From Corallococcus sp. AS-1-6 (lineage in GTDB: Bacteria > Myxococcota > Myxococcia > Myxococcales > Myxococcaceae), in contig NZ_JAIQDE010000041.1 of the NCBI RefSeq assembly GCF_020037015.1, positions 1 through 64,000 of the forward strand: a stretch of 64,000 nt of DNA. The letters run 5' to 3'. Under the pieces are notes generated by a model. That model was not told the origin of the DNA. It saw only the letters and a program-made list of their open reading frames with translations, and ran no database searches. Below are positions 25,633 to 34,522 of this stretch, piece after piece. Every line of letters starts with the position of its first letter. Position 1 is the stretch's first letter. Both the position numbers and the translations under genes were made by a program.

Positions 25633-28600
25633 CTATCCGCTGGAGACCACCCGCAGGGGTTGGGCGCCTTCGCGGGGGGACTTCGTGGCGCCAGGCAGCT
25701 CCAGGACGTGGGCGCCCTCCGCTTCGAACAGCTCGCGCAGCCACGGGTGGCAGGTGAAGGCGAGGACCTGGTGGGCCTCCGCCATCCTCGCGAAGAGCCG
25801 CACCGCGCCCCGGGCCCGCTCTGGATCGAAGTTCACCAGCACGTCGTCCGTGATGAGCGGCAGCGCGCCCCGCGTCTCTCCGAAGTCGCGGATGACGGCC
25901 AGCCGGAACGCGAGGAACAGTTGCTCGCGCGTGCCCCGGGAGAGCTGCTCCGCGCTCCAGTCCCTGGCGCCGTCGCTCACCCGCAGCTCGCGCGCGTCCC
26001 CGGCCGGGATGAAGACGCGGCGGTAGCGTCCCGCTGTCAGCTCGGAGAACAGCTCGCTGGCCAGTTGGATGACGCGCGGCTGCTGCTCCTCCTCGAACCT
26101 CCGGCGCGCCCTGCCGAGCAGCGCCAGCGTCAGCCGGTCCGCCGCGTAGCGCGTGGCCAGCTCCGCCGCCTTCGCCCGCAGCGTCTCCTCCTGGATGCGC
26201 AGCCGGGACACGCGGTCGTCGTTCTCCCACTGCGACAGTTGCGCCTTCAGGCTGCCCTGCTCCGTGAGCACGGCCTTGTGGCGCTCGCCCTCGGCCTTGT
26301 GGCGCTCGCGCAGCGTGGCGAGCTGTTCCTTCAGGCCCGCCTCGCCGCCCGCCGCGTGGACCTCCTCGTTCGCCGCGTTCTCACCCAGGCCGGTGAGCGC
26401 CTGCACCCGCTGGACGTGCTCGCGCACCCGGGCCGCCAGCTCCGCGTACCTGCGCGCCTGCACCGCGAGGCGGCGGAAGGTGGCCTCGTCCTGGCAGCCG
26501 CCCTCCGCGAGCAGCGCCTCCCACGCCTGGTCCTCGTCCAGCGCCAACTGGTCCAGCCGCGCCTTCTCCGCCAGCAGCTCTCCGCGCTGTCCGTCCAGGT
26601 GACGCTGGTCGGCGGCCCGGGAGCGCACCTCCTCCAGCGCCACGGACACGCGCGCGGCCACCGTCTCCGCGGGGCCCGGGGGCAGGCCCGCGGCCCGCGC
26701 CTCCTGCAGCAGCCGTGTCGTCACCGCGCCGCACGCGGCCTCCGCCGCCGTGAACTCCTCCTCGTCCGTGCGCAGGTCCACCAGCCGCTGCCGCAGCGCC
26801 GCGGCATCCAGCCACAGCGTCAGCGCCGACGCCGCGGAGAGGGCCTCCGGGAAGCGGCGCGCCACCAGGAAGGCCCTCCACTCCTCGCGCAGCACCTGCT
26901 CGCGCTGGCTCGCGTGCCGCCGCGCCTCCTCCACCCGCTGGTCCTCGCGCGCCGCCGTGTCCCAGGCCGTGCGCAGCGTGTCCTCCTCGCGCACCAGCAG
27001 CTCGCGCCGCTCGGCCTGCGTCAGCAGCTCCGCGAGCAGCGACTCCTGCGCGGCCAGGTCGGACAGCGACGCGCCCGGGGACAGCCCCGCCGCGCCGGAG
27101 GCGTTCAGCAGCTCCCGCTGGAGCAGCTCCTCGCGCGCGCTCATCGCCGCCTGCGCCGCGCGGAAGCGCTCCTCCTCCTGCTGCCGCCAGCGGTGCCGCG
27201 CCGCCTGCGCCTCCAGGCTGGCCTTGCGCGCCGTCTCCACGCGGTGGCGCACGAGCAGCAGCAACCCCACCAGCAGCAGGGCGCCCACCGCGCACAGCAC
27301 GCCCACCGACGGGCCCGCGAGCCACGCCGCGAGCGCCGCGAACCCCAGCGCCACGAGCGCCGCCGCCACCACCCACGACAGCGGCAGCAGCGAGCGCAGC
27401 GGCACCGCGTCCGTGGGCGCCCGCACGCCGTCCAACTGGCGGCGCTGCTCCATCCGCTGCTCGGCCAGCCGCTCCAGGTCTCCGCGCGCCGCGCGCATCC
27501 GCCCCACCGCCGCCTGCCGCTGCCGCACCTGCGCGGGCCGCGCCTCGGGCAGGGCGGTCAGCTCCGCCTGGACCCGCCCCAGCGCCGACTCCAGCCGCGT
27601 CCGCTCCTCGCGCGTGCGCGCCTGCTCCGCCTCCGCCCGCGCGAGCGCCGTGTCCGCCGCGTCCAGCCGCCCCGCGAGCGACTCCAGCTCTCCGCGCGCC
27701 CGCGCGCCCAGGTCCAGCGCGAGCAGCCCGTCCGCGTCCACCGCGAGCCCCAGCTCTCCCAGCGACTGCTCCAACTGCCGCCGCCGCGACGTGAGCGACG
27801 CCCTGCGCGCGGGCAGCGAGCGGAGCTGCTCGGAGTGCCCGGAGTACGTGGCCAGCGCCGTGCGCAGGGACTCCGCGCGCTCGCGCACGGGCCAGGGGGC
27901 CGCCAGCCGCTCCCGCGCCTCTTCGATGGGCGTCAGCCGCTCGTGCAGTTGCGCCTGCTGGGCCCGGTACGTCTTGCGCCGCTGGAGCACGTCCTCCAGC
28001 CGCGTCTCCGCGCCCGGCGGGAAGGTGTCCAGCACCGGCAGCGTGGCCAGCTCCGCCCGGTCGCGCGCGAGCACGGCCAGGTCCCCCAGCGCGGACTCCA
28101 GGCGCGAGGCGTGGTCCAGTGCGTGTTCGGTGTGCTTGCGCGCCACCTCCAGCGCGTGGCCCTCCGCGACGCGCTCCGCCAACTGGTCGCGCGTGGAGAA
28201 GTAGAGCGCGGGCCGGTCCCCCGCCTCGCGCAGCGCCTGCCGCACCTCCTCCAGCTCCTTCATCACGCGGTTCAGCTCGGGCTTCTGGCCGCGCGGCGCG
28301 TACAGCGCCTCGGCGTCCTTGCGCAGCCGCTCCACCGCCTCCGGCAACCTGCGCGCGCCCTGCATGCCCGCGGCGAACAGCGCCTCCGACACGCCGCGCT
28401 GCTGCGCGAGCCGCTGGAAGGAGGACAGCTCCTCCAGGCGGAAGGCGAACACCTCGAAGAACAGCTCTCGCGGCACGTCCGCCAGCGCCTGGTCCAGCAG
28501 CGTCTCCGGCAGCGGCTGCCCGTCCAGGCCGCGCACCGTGAGCGTGCCCTCCGACGCGCGCTTGCCGCCGTGGCGGTGCACCACCAGCGGGCCGCAGGCC

Positions 28601-28833
28601 GTGTCCAGCCACAGCTCTCCGCCGAAGAGCGCGCCCTCCGGTTCGTAGCGCTCCGGCTGGCCGCGCTTCTCGAAGCCGAACAGCACGCCGCGCAGGAACG
28701 CCAGCAGCGTGCTCTTGCCCGCCTCGTTGGGCCCGTACAGCAGCGTGAGCCCCGGCCCCGGCGTCCCCGAGTACCCCCGGAAGTGCCCGAAGCCGTCCAC
28801 CTGGAAGCGGTTGATGCGCAGGCCCGGCTTCAT
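25633..28833 (-). CDS. YhaN/SbcC-like AAA ATPase with long coiled coils
   Basis: A 1066-aa SMC/Rad50-like ATPase. Walker A is GPNEAGKST (34-42). The ABC signature LSRGTREQLFLAFRLA and Walker B LPLITDDVLVNFD lie within the last ~130 residues. Between them are long coiled-coil arms rich in Glu/Arg/Leu/Ala. In the middle are two adjacent membrane helices (LSWVVAAALVALGFAALAAW and a VLCAVGALLLVGLLLLV segment), the mark of the YhaN subgroup rather than of classical SbcC. With the SbcD-like nuclease encoded upstream (ATGA overlap) it should form a membrane-tethered DNA end-processing complex. The start at 28833 matches conserved N-terminal residues; a longer reading frame upstream is spurious. Confidence 0.88.
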   Translation of the reverse strand: MKPGLRINRFQVDGFGHFRGYSGTPGPGLTLLYGPNEAGKSTLLAFLRGVLFGFEKRGQPERYEPEGALFGGELWLDTACGPLVVHRHGGKRASEGTLTVRGLDGQPLPETLLDQALADVPRELFFEVFAFRLEELSSFQRLAQQRGVSEALFAAGMQGARRLPEAVERLRKDAEALYAPRGQKPELNRVMKELEEVRQALREAGDRPALYFSTRDQLAERVAEGHALEVARKHTEHALDHASRLESALGDLAVLARDRAELATLPVLDTFPPGAETRLEDVLQRRKTYRAQQAQLHERLTPIEEARERLAAPWPVRERAESLRTALATYSGHSEQLRSLPARRASLTSRRRQLEQSLGELGLAVDADGLLALDLGARARGELESLAGRLDAADTALARAEAEQARTREERTRLESALGRVQAELTALPEARPAQVRQRQAAVGRMRAARGDLERLAEQRMEQRRQLDGVRAPTDAVPLRSLLPLSWVVAAALVALGFAALAAWLAGPSVGVLCAVGALLLVGLLLLVRHRVETARKASLEAQAARHRWRQQEEERFRAAQAAMSAREELLQRELLNASGAAGLSPGASLSDLAAQESLLAELLTQAERRELLVREEDTLRTAWDTAAREDQRVEEARRHASQREQVLREEWRAFLVARRFPEALSAASALTLWLDAAALRQRLVDLRTDEEEFTAAEAACGAVTTRLLQEARAAGLPPGPAETVAARVSVALEEVRSRAADQRHLDGQRGELLAEKARLDQLALDEDQAWEALLAEGGCQDEATFRRLAVQARRYAELAARVREHVQRVQALTGLGENAANEEVHAAGGEAGLKEQLATLRERHKAEGERHKAVLTEQGSLKAQLSQWENDDRVSRLRIQEETLRAKAAELATRYAADRLTLALLGRARRRFEEEQQPRVIQLASELFSELTAGRYRRVFIPAGDARELRVSDGARDWSAEQLSRGTREQLFLAFRLAVIRDFGETRGALPLITDDVLVNFDPERARGAVRLFARMAEAHQVLAFTCHPWLRELFEAEGAHVLELPGATKSPREGAQPLRVVSSG

Positions 28834-30080
28834 GATGCCTCCTCGTGGAGCTGCTCCACGCCGCGCTGGCCCGCCTGGGCCACCAGCTCCGGCCGCGGGG
28901 CCTCCAGCGCATCCACGCCCAGCCGCTTGAGGCGCTGCCCCAGCGCCGTCAGGTCCTCGTCGTCCCACAGCGCCGCGAGCGCCTCGTCGTCCTGGGACAG
29001 CGCCTGGGCTTCTTCCAGCAGCGTGCCCAGGAAGCCGCCCCCGGCGCGCACCGCCTCCAGGTCCACCTCCGGGCGGCTGCCATCGCGCAGCGACTCCAGC
29101 AGCACCGGCGGGTGCGCGCGCGCCAGCCGCTCGCGCAGGTCCGCCTCCAACTGCGTCCGGGCGCCCGGCCGCGCGAGCTCCCGGTGCAGCGGGCCGCGTC
29201 CGGCCAGCGTGAGGCGCACCGCGTGCCCGTCGAAGTCCTCCGCGCAGCGCGACTCCACCACCTCCGTGGCCACCGCCTGGAGCATGTCCAGCGACGTGAC
29301 GCCCGCGAGCGGCACGTCCAGCCGGTGCCAGCGCACGCGGTCCACCGGCACGAAGCGCCTGCGCGCGACGCCGTCCTCCACGTCCACCACCACGCAGCCG
29401 CGCTCGCCCGTCTCATGCACGTGCCGGCCCTGCGGGTTGCCCGGGTACACCGCCACGCCGCCGCCGGGCAGCAGGTGCTCCGCGCGCGTGTGCACGTGGC
29501 CCAGGGCCCAGTAGTCCAGCCCGCCCGCCGCCAGGTCCGCGGCCGTGCAGGGCGCGTAGTTCGCGTGGCCCGCGTCGCCGCCGAGGTTCGCGTGCAGCAG
29601 GCCCACGCTGAAGTGCTCGCCGGTGCGGCGGAACCTCGCGGACAGGTTCTCTCGCACCTCCACGTCCGGATAGGACACGCCCTGCACGTGGCACAGGCGG
29701 TGGCCCTCGCGCCGCACCTCCACGTCCTCCCACTCCGGGCCGAACACCTTCACCGTCGCGGGCAGCCCCAGCGCGCCGGTGTCCCCGCTCAGCGGATCAT
29801 GGTTGCCGTGGACGATGAAGGTCTGGATGCCCGCGCGGTCCAGCCGCGACAGCTCCGTGTGCAGGGCCAGCCGCGCGCGCACGGAGCGGTCCTTCACGTC
29901 GAACAGGTCCCCGGCCAGCAGGAGGAACGTCACGCGCTCGCGCAGGCACACGTCCACGATGCGCGCGAGCGCATGGAAGGTGGATTGCTGGAAGCGCTCC
30001 AGGAGGGGGCCGTGCGTGGCCACTCCCCGGAACGGCGTGTCCAGATGGAGATCCGCGGCGTGCACGAAGGAGAAGCGCAT
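28830..30080 (-). CDS. YhaO/SbcD-like DNA exonuclease (metallophosphoesterase)
   Basis: A 416-aa calcineurin-like phosphoesterase of the Mre11/SbcD group. The metal-binding motifs appear in order: DLHLD (about residues 10-14), GDLFD, GNHD, a middle HANLG, and GHVH. The C-terminal third matches the accessory domain region of SbcD-type proteins. It would be the nuclease partner of the coupled ATPase, acting at double-strand ends or hairpins. The start at 30080 is chosen because the family N-terminus begins right there (MRFSFVHAADLHLD). The promoter presumably lies in the GC-rich 235 bp to the right. Confidence 0.9.
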   Translation of the reverse strand: MRFSFVHAADLHLDTPFRGVATHGPLLERFQQSTFHALARIVDVCLRERVTFLLLAGDLFDVKDRSVRARLALHTELSRLDRAGIQTFIVHGNHDPLSGDTGALGLPATVKVFGPEWEDVEVRREGHRLCHVQGVSYPDVEVRENLSARFRRTGEHFSVGLLHANLGGDAGHANYAPCTAADLAAGGLDYWALGHVHTRAEHLLPGGGVAVYPGNPQGRHVHETGERGCVVVDVEDGVARRRFVPVDRVRWHRLDVPLAGVTSLDMLQAVATEVVESRCAEDFDGHAVRLTLAGRGPLHRELARPGARTQLEADLRERLARAHPPVLLESLRDGSRPEVDLEAVRAGGGFLGTLLEEAQALSQDDEALAALWDDEDLTALGQRLKRLGVDALEAPRPELVAQAGQRGVEQLHEEAS

Positions 30081-30241
30081 CGTGCGGGCACCGTACCCGA
30101 GTCCTGACCTCCGCCCGACTTTCCCGCCCCCGGGGGTGATGCGCGGGTGGACACAGCACATGCCCCCAGGTCCCAGGCCGCGTTCACCTCTGGAAACCCC
30201 GCACGTCGGGTGCACGTCCAGGCCCCTTGCGCTTCGCGCGA

Positions 30242-30269
30242 GCGCCCCTTGAGCAAAGCAAAGGGGCGC
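30242..30269 (-). terminator. Hairpin downstream of the repeat lipoprotein gene
   Basis: A 9-bp perfect stem, GCGCCCCTT / AAGGGGCGC, with a 10-nt loop, located 47 bp past the lipoprotein stop on the minus strand. There is no T tract, so it may be a weak or Rho-assisted terminator. The rest of the 235-bp gap (30081-30315) shows nothing further. Confidence 0.45.
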
Positions 30270-30315
30270 GGGCGCGCCACCCGGGGCACGCCCGCGCCGT
30301 CCCAGGCCTCAAGGG

Positions 30316-30720
30316 TCAGCGGGTGGGCTCGGGGACCGAGCCGCCCGTGTTCCCGGTGTCGGTGTTGCCGCTGGAGCCCGGCGTCACGGAGCCGCCGGTG
30401 GTGCTGCCCGTGTCACCGGAGTTGTCCATGCCGGCGCCGCCCGTGCCCGCGTCGTAGCCGGCGCCGCCCGTGCCCGCGTCGTAGCCGGAGCCGCCCATGC
30501 CCGGCTCCACCGTCGAACCCGACGAGCCCTGGGTGGTGCCCTGCTCATGCCCCCCGCCCATGGAGGGCTCGGTGCCCTGCGTGCCCTGGGAGCCCTGGGT
30601 GCTTCCGGCGCCTCCCGTCCCGCCCACGCCCTCCTGCGAGCGCTCCTTGCTCTGGCACCCCGTGAGGGCCATCGCGCCCGCCACCGCTCCCAGCACCATC
30701 CATCGCGTGAAACCCATCAT
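30316..30720 (-). CDS. Small Gly/Ser/Thr-rich lipoprotein with tandem repeats
   Basis: A 134-aa lipoprotein. It has a type II signal with lipobox ALTGC (Cys at about residue 20), then a disordered Gly/Thr/Ser/Gln region with the tandem units GYDAGTGGA, GYDAGTGGA and GMDNSGDTG. No folded domain is visible. It is probably an envelope- or spore-surface filler, but the function is unknown. A purine-rich AGGGGGG about seven bases upstream supports the ATG at 30720; a second ATG lies at 30717. Confidence 0.75.
   Translation of the reverse strand: MMGFTRWMVLGAVAGAMALTGCQSKERSQEGVGGTGGAGSTQGSQGTQGTEPSMGGGHEQGTTQGSSGSTVEPGMGGSGYDAGTGGAGYDAGTGGAGMDNSGDTGSTTGGSVTPGSSGNTDTGNTGGSVPEPTR
30431..30504 (-). 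repeat. 27-bp tandem repeat inside the lipoprotein gene
   Basis: Two identical 27-bp units (30431-30457 and 30458-30484) and a partial, diverged third (30485-30504) encode the GYDAGTGGA repeats. Copy number may vary between strains by slippage. Confidence 0.8.
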
Positions 30721-30867
30721 GCACGTCCCCCCTTGTTGGTGTGACGAACCCAAGGCTGGGGGTGGGGCGACGCGGGAGCATCGTCCGGGGGCTGCACGGT
30801 GCCGGGCCGCCCTCCCCACGTGCCACGGGGCAGGGGCACGTCGGGTTGTCCGCCCTGTCACGGTGGA

Positions 30868-31824
30868 TCAGGGCTCGCGGCGCAGCACGAGCAGCGCGTA
30901 CTCCAGGCCGCCATCCAGCAGGCCCTGTTGCAGCCACAGGTGCTCGCGGCGCGACTCGGCGCGCACGGCGTTGAGCGCGGCGCGCAGGCTGTGCGGATCC
31001 GTGGGCGCGCGGGCCAGGTGCTCGTGGACGCGCAGCTCCGCGCTCAGCGTCCAGAAGCCCACCGCTCGCGCGGACACGTCGTCATGCGCCTCCAGCTCCA
31101 GGCCCGCGTCGCGCGCGTCGGAGAGGAAGGCGTTCACGCTGCCCAGGTGCCGGCTCCACGCGTTGTCGGAGGGGTGCACGGCGTCGGGCCGCACCCAGAA
31201 GCAGTCCGCGATGGCGAGCACGCCGCCGGGCTTGAGCCGGGCGTGCACGCCGCGCAGCCACTCCACGCGGGGCAGGGCGCAGGTGTTCTCCACGGCGATG
31301 ACGGCGTCGTAGCACTCGCGGGGCCGGGGCGGCTCGCCCGTGTACGGCCGCACCTGCACGCGCGCGCCCAGGTCCGCCTCGTGCACGAAGCGGCGCGCCT
31401 GCTCCAGGTGCGCGGGCACGGTCACCAGCGCCGTCACGCGCGCGCGGTGCTCCTGGGCCCAGTACAGCGCGCTGCCGCCCAGCACGCTGCCCAGGTCGAG
31501 CACCTCGCCGCCCTCCGGGAAGGGGCCCATGGCGCGCGCCAGCTCCGCGAGCATCCGCTCCTGCGAGTCCTTCAGCCGCTCGCGCAGCTCCGGCGCCGGC
31601 GTGCCGGGCGGAGGCAGCCGGTCCACCAGCCCCGTGTGGCAGTACACGCGGGGCCCCGTGCCCTGGCGGGCGAGGCCGCGCGCGGCGAGGGCTTCATGGT
31701 AGGCGCGCACGTCGAACGGGGTGAGCAGGGGCGGGCCGCTGGACGGGTCCACCGCCTCGTTCGTGTCGCGCCCGCGCGTCAGGGACGTGGAGGGGTTCGG
31801 GATGAGGGCGCTGAGGGGCTTCAT
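30868..31824 (-). CDS. SAM-dependent methyltransferase (small-molecule type)
   Basis: A 318-aa class I methyltransferase. The SAM-binding motif is VLDLGSVLGGSALYWAQE (about residues 87-104), followed by an acidic motif and a later LKPGGVLAIADCFWV strand. The overall pattern resembles tocopherol/cyclopropane-type C- or O-methyltransferases acting on lipids or natural products. The substrate is unknown. Its ATG overlaps the stop of the upstream histidine kinase gene (ATGA). Downstream, 147 bp separate it from the lipoprotein gene. Confidence 0.8.
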   Translation of the reverse strand: MKPLSALIPNPSTSLTRGRDTNEAVDPSSGPPLLTPFDVRAYHEALAARGLARQGTGPRVYCHTGLVDRLPPPGTPAPELRERLKDSQERMLAELARAMGPFPEGGEVLDLGSVLGGSALYWAQEHRARVTALVTVPAHLEQARRFVHEADLGARVQVRPYTGEPPRPRECYDAVIAVENTCALPRVEWLRGVHARLKPGGVLAIADCFWVRPDAVHPSDNAWSRHLGSVNAFLSDARDAGLELEAHDDVSARAVGFWTLSAELRVHEHLARAPTDPHSLRAALNAVRAESRREHLWLQQGLLDGGLEYALLVLRREP

Positions 31825-33176
31825 GGGTACTCCCGGGGCAGCAGGATGCGGAGCAGGGCGCCGCCTCCTGGTCCGTTGTGCCGGTGCAGCAGGCCTCCGC
31901 TGGCGCGGAGCAGGCACTCGCTGGTGTAGAGGCCCAGCCCCGTGCCCTGGGACTTGGTCGTGTAGAGCTCCTCCGCGGGCGCGTTGAGGCGCTCCGGAGG
32001 GAAGCCGGGTCCGTCGTCCTCGATCTCCACCTCCAGGCGTCCGCTGAGCGGTTCGGTGCGCGCCCGGATGAAGACCCGGGACGCGCCCTGCTCGCCATTG
32101 CCCTCGCATGCGTTGACAACCAGGTTCTCCACCACCCGGCGCAGCGTCAGCGGCCCGCCGCGCAGGAGCGCGCGAGGCGGCTGGGTCGCCGGCAGCTCCA
32201 CGTGGATGTCCACGTCGGGGAAGCGCAGGGACACCTGGGCCTGCACGGACTCCAGGACGAGCCCCAGGTCCACGGCCTCCGGCTCCGTGCCGGCGAAGCG
32301 GCGGCTCTTGGCGCGCACCTCCTTCACCATCTCCTGGAGCTGCCGCAGGCTGTCCTGGAGCTGGCGGGCCTGGTCCTCGAAGCCGGTGCGCGCGAGCACG
32401 CCGCGCTGCGTGCCGAAGGCCTTCATCATGTCCGCGGCGGTGCCGGCGTCGTGCAGCACCTGGTCCATGCCCTGGTGGTGGCCGAGGATCTCCGCCATGG
32501 CCTGGGTGAGGCGGCCCACGTCGCGCTCCTGCTGCTCCACGAGCTGCGCGTGCACGGCGGCGCGCAGGCGGTCCGCGTCCGCGCGGGCCTGGTCGTGGCG
32601 CGTGGCGAGCGAGCCCAGGTACACCTGGGCGACGAGGGCGGTGGGGCCCACGACGGCGAGGAGCAGCCCGCCCTGGGCGCGCCACGCGAGGGCCGCCGCG
32701 CCCAGCAGGGCCACGAGCGTGCCGGCCAGGAGGAAGGGCTCGCGCCACGTCACCCGGTAGCGCTGGCCGTGCACCGCCGAGGTGCCGATGAGCAGCACGC
32801 CGAGGACGAGCGCGCCGGGGAGCGCGGCGAGCGCGGTGAGGCCCGCGAGGAAGAAGTGTTCCAGCGCCAGGCCCGGCAGCCACGCGAGCCAGTTGCAGGC
32901 CCCCACGCGCCGGTGGCGTGCGTGCACCCAGGCGAAGGCGACGCGGTGGACGGCGCAGGGCAGGAAGCACGCGAGCGCGGGGGTGAAGGGCACGGCGAAG
33001 AGGGTGTGGACGCCGGGGACCCAGGTCACGACGCTCACGAGCGCCGAGCCCTGGAGGAGGAAGCCCGCGAGGGGGCGCGCGCGCAGGGACGCGAGGAGCC
33101 GGCCCGCGTCCTGGGCGCGCATCCAGCGGCGGAAGGCCGTCACGCCCAGGCAGGAGGACGGGGGCGGGGACTTCAC
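31821..33176 (-). CDS. Membrane histidine kinase with unusual H-box
   Basis: About 451 aa. Several membrane helices form the N-terminal half (for example LALEHFFLAGLTALAALPGA and FLLAGTLVALLGAAALAW), then a coiled-coil linker and a HATPase_c domain with N-box ENLVVNACEGN, G1 EDDGPGFP and G2 TGLGLY. The dimerisation segment reads LHDAGTAADMM in place of the usual H-E-x-x-N/T-P box, so phosphoacceptor identity is uncertain. The start is taken as a GTG at 33176 with CGGAG upstream; an ATG 17 codons further in is the alternative. It is coupled to a methyltransferase, and no response regulator is adjacent. Confidence 0.75.
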   Translation of the reverse strand: MKSPPPSSCLGVTAFRRWMRAQDAGRLLASLRARPLAGFLLQGSALVSVVTWVPGVHTLFAVPFTPALACFLPCAVHRVAFAWVHARHRRVGACNWLAWLPGLALEHFFLAGLTALAALPGALVLGVLLIGTSAVHGQRYRVTWREPFLLAGTLVALLGAAALAWRAQGGLLLAVVGPTALVAQVYLGSLATRHDQARADADRLRAAVHAQLVEQQERDVGRLTQAMAEILGHHQGMDQVLHDAGTAADMMKAFGTQRGVLARTGFEDQARQLQDSLRQLQEMVKEVRAKSRRFAGTEPEAVDLGLVLESVQAQVSLRFPDVDIHVELPATQPPRALLRGGPLTLRRVVENLVVNACEGNGEQGASRVFIRARTEPLSGRLEVEIEDDGPGFPPERLNAPAEELYTTKSQGTGLGLYTSECLLRASGGLLHRHNGPGGGALLRILLPREYP

Positions 33177-33460
33177 GCGCGGGCTCCGGAGCCGGACCGC
33201 GACATGGCGGTGCGGGCAGGACGGTGCCCGGACGGATGCAGGTCTCCGCGATACGGACGCATGCTGGTCAACCCCCCGGCACCAGGCGCAGCCCTCGACA
33301 CGCAGAAGCAAAGGCGAAGGGGGCTCGCCGGTCAAACGCGGGGGCGAGGGCAGTGTTGGCCAGTCCGCCGACCCTGGCTTCCCGGTCAGGGCGGGGGAGG
33401 ACTCCTGTCCGGAGCGACAGTGCTTGGGAGGGCGTGCGGGGCGCGATAGAGGGGCGCCCC

Positions 33461-34081
33461 ATGCGTGACAGAATCCAGACGGTGTTGCGGAACCTGGCTC
33501 AATCTCCGGAGCTGGAGGTGCGGTGGCTGCACACGTTGTCGCTGCTGGAGTTCATCGGGGCGCGGAAGATTTCGCGCACGGTGGCGGACCGGCACCCGTC
33601 GCTGGAGGTGCTGGGGCACCTGGCGGACGAGACTCGCCATGCGTTCACGTTCAAGCGGCTGGCCTGTGAGGTGGCGGGCCGCGAGGACGTGACGGAGTTC
33701 CTGAGCGTGGGCGCGGCGTCGGCGTGGTTCCAGTCGCTGGACCGGCAGCTTGCGGAGTGGGTGACGGGCGTGACGGGGACGGCGGACGTGTACCTGCACT
33801 ACCTGCTCACCACGGCGGTGGTGGAGCGCCGGGCGATGGTGCTCTACCCGCTCTACAAGGCGGCCACGCGGCACGCGGTGGTGCGCGAGGAGCTGGGGCG
33901 CGTGGTGGTGGAGGAGCAGTCCCACCGCCGCGCCATCGAGGACGCCTGCCAGCAGCGCCTGGACAAGGCGGGCACGACGCTGGAGCCCGCGCTCGCGCTG
34001 GAGGAGCGCCTGTTCGAGACGTTCCTCACCCAGTTGGAGAAGGACGTGGCCCAGGCGCTCGCCGGAGCCCAGGCGGCCTGA
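33461..34081 (+). CDS. Ferritin-like four-helix diiron protein, family unknown
   Basis: A 206-aa soluble protein. The spacing of acidic and His residues fits a four-helix diiron site: E30 (LLEFIGARK), E57-x-x-H60 (DETRH), E122 (VVERRAM) and E152-x-x-H155 (EEQSHR). It is therefore likely an iron-binding oxidase or oxygenase rather than a true ferritin cage; this assignment rests on motif pattern only. It is monocistronic, with a 284-bp gap to the divergent kinase gene on its left in which I see no specific element. Confidence 0.65.
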   Translation: MRDRIQTVLRNLAQSPELEVRWLHTLSLLEFIGARKISRTVADRHPSLEVLGHLADETRHAFTFKRLACEVAGREDVTEFLSVGAASAWFQSLDRQLAEWVTGVTGTADVYLHYLLTTAVVERRAMVLYPLYKAATRHAVVREELGRVVVEEQSHRRAIEDACQQRLDKAGTTLEPALALEERLFETFLTQLEKDVAQALAGAQAA

Positions 34082-34118
34082 GCGGCCTGGATTGCATCCT
34101 CGGGGCGCGAGGACTATG

Positions 34119-34147
34119 TGACTCACTTCCGCGTCAGAAGTGAGTCA
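34119..34147. promoter_or_regulatory. Inverted-repeat operator of the RHH-GNAT toxin-antitoxin pair
   Basis: A perfect 10-bp inverted repeat, TGACTCACTT / AAGTGAGTCA, with a 9-nt spacer. It ends right at the AGGAG ribosome site of the antitoxin gene. A possible promoter (TTGCAT at 34092-34097, 17-bp spacer, TATGTG at 34115-34120) overlaps the left arm, as expected for toxin-antitoxin autorepression. Confidence 0.7.
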
Positions 34148-34159
34148 GGAGTGCTCGCC

Positions 34160-34522
34160 ATGTCCCATCGATTGCAGCCCACCGTCTCCGACCCGGTCAT
34201 GGAGCAGGTCCAACGGCTGCGGCGCGAGCTGGGCGGGGACGTCTCGGAGATCATCACCGAGGCCATCAGCCTGCTGGACAAGGTGGTGCTGGAGGCGCGC
34301 CGGGGCTCCCGGCTCGCCTTCGTGCCGCTCCAGCCCGGGCAGCCCCTGCGCGAATACAGCTCTCCGGCGCTGACCCGGCTGGAGTGGAAGGCGATGGACG
34401 AGGAGTCCATCGTCCTGCCCGCGAAGGACTTCGACCGGGTGGCCAAGGCCGTGGCCGCGCCCCCGAAGCCGTCGCGCGCGCTGCGCGAGCTCTCCCGCCG
34501 CCGCCGTCGCGAGCGCCCTTGA
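34160..34522 (+). CDS. Ribbon-helix-helix-type antitoxin (partner of GNAT toxin)
   Basis: A 120-aa protein. The N-terminal ~45 residues have a ribbon-helix-helix-like pattern (RLQPTVSDPVMEQVQRLRRE, then SEIITEAISLLDKVV). The C-terminal part is basic and probably wraps the toxin (RALRELSRRRRRER). It would neutralise the GNAT enzyme and, with it, bind the inverted repeat just upstream. AGGAG at 34147-34151 supports the ATG at 34160. Its stop overlaps the toxin start. It is somewhat longer than the usual ~90-aa DUF1778 antitoxins. Confidence 0.72.
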   Translation: MSHRLQPTVSDPVMEQVQRLRRELGGDVSEIITEAISLLDKVVLEARRGSRLAFVPLQPGQPLREYSSPALTRLEWKAMDEESIVLPAKDFDRVAKAVAAPPKPSRALRELSRRRRRERP

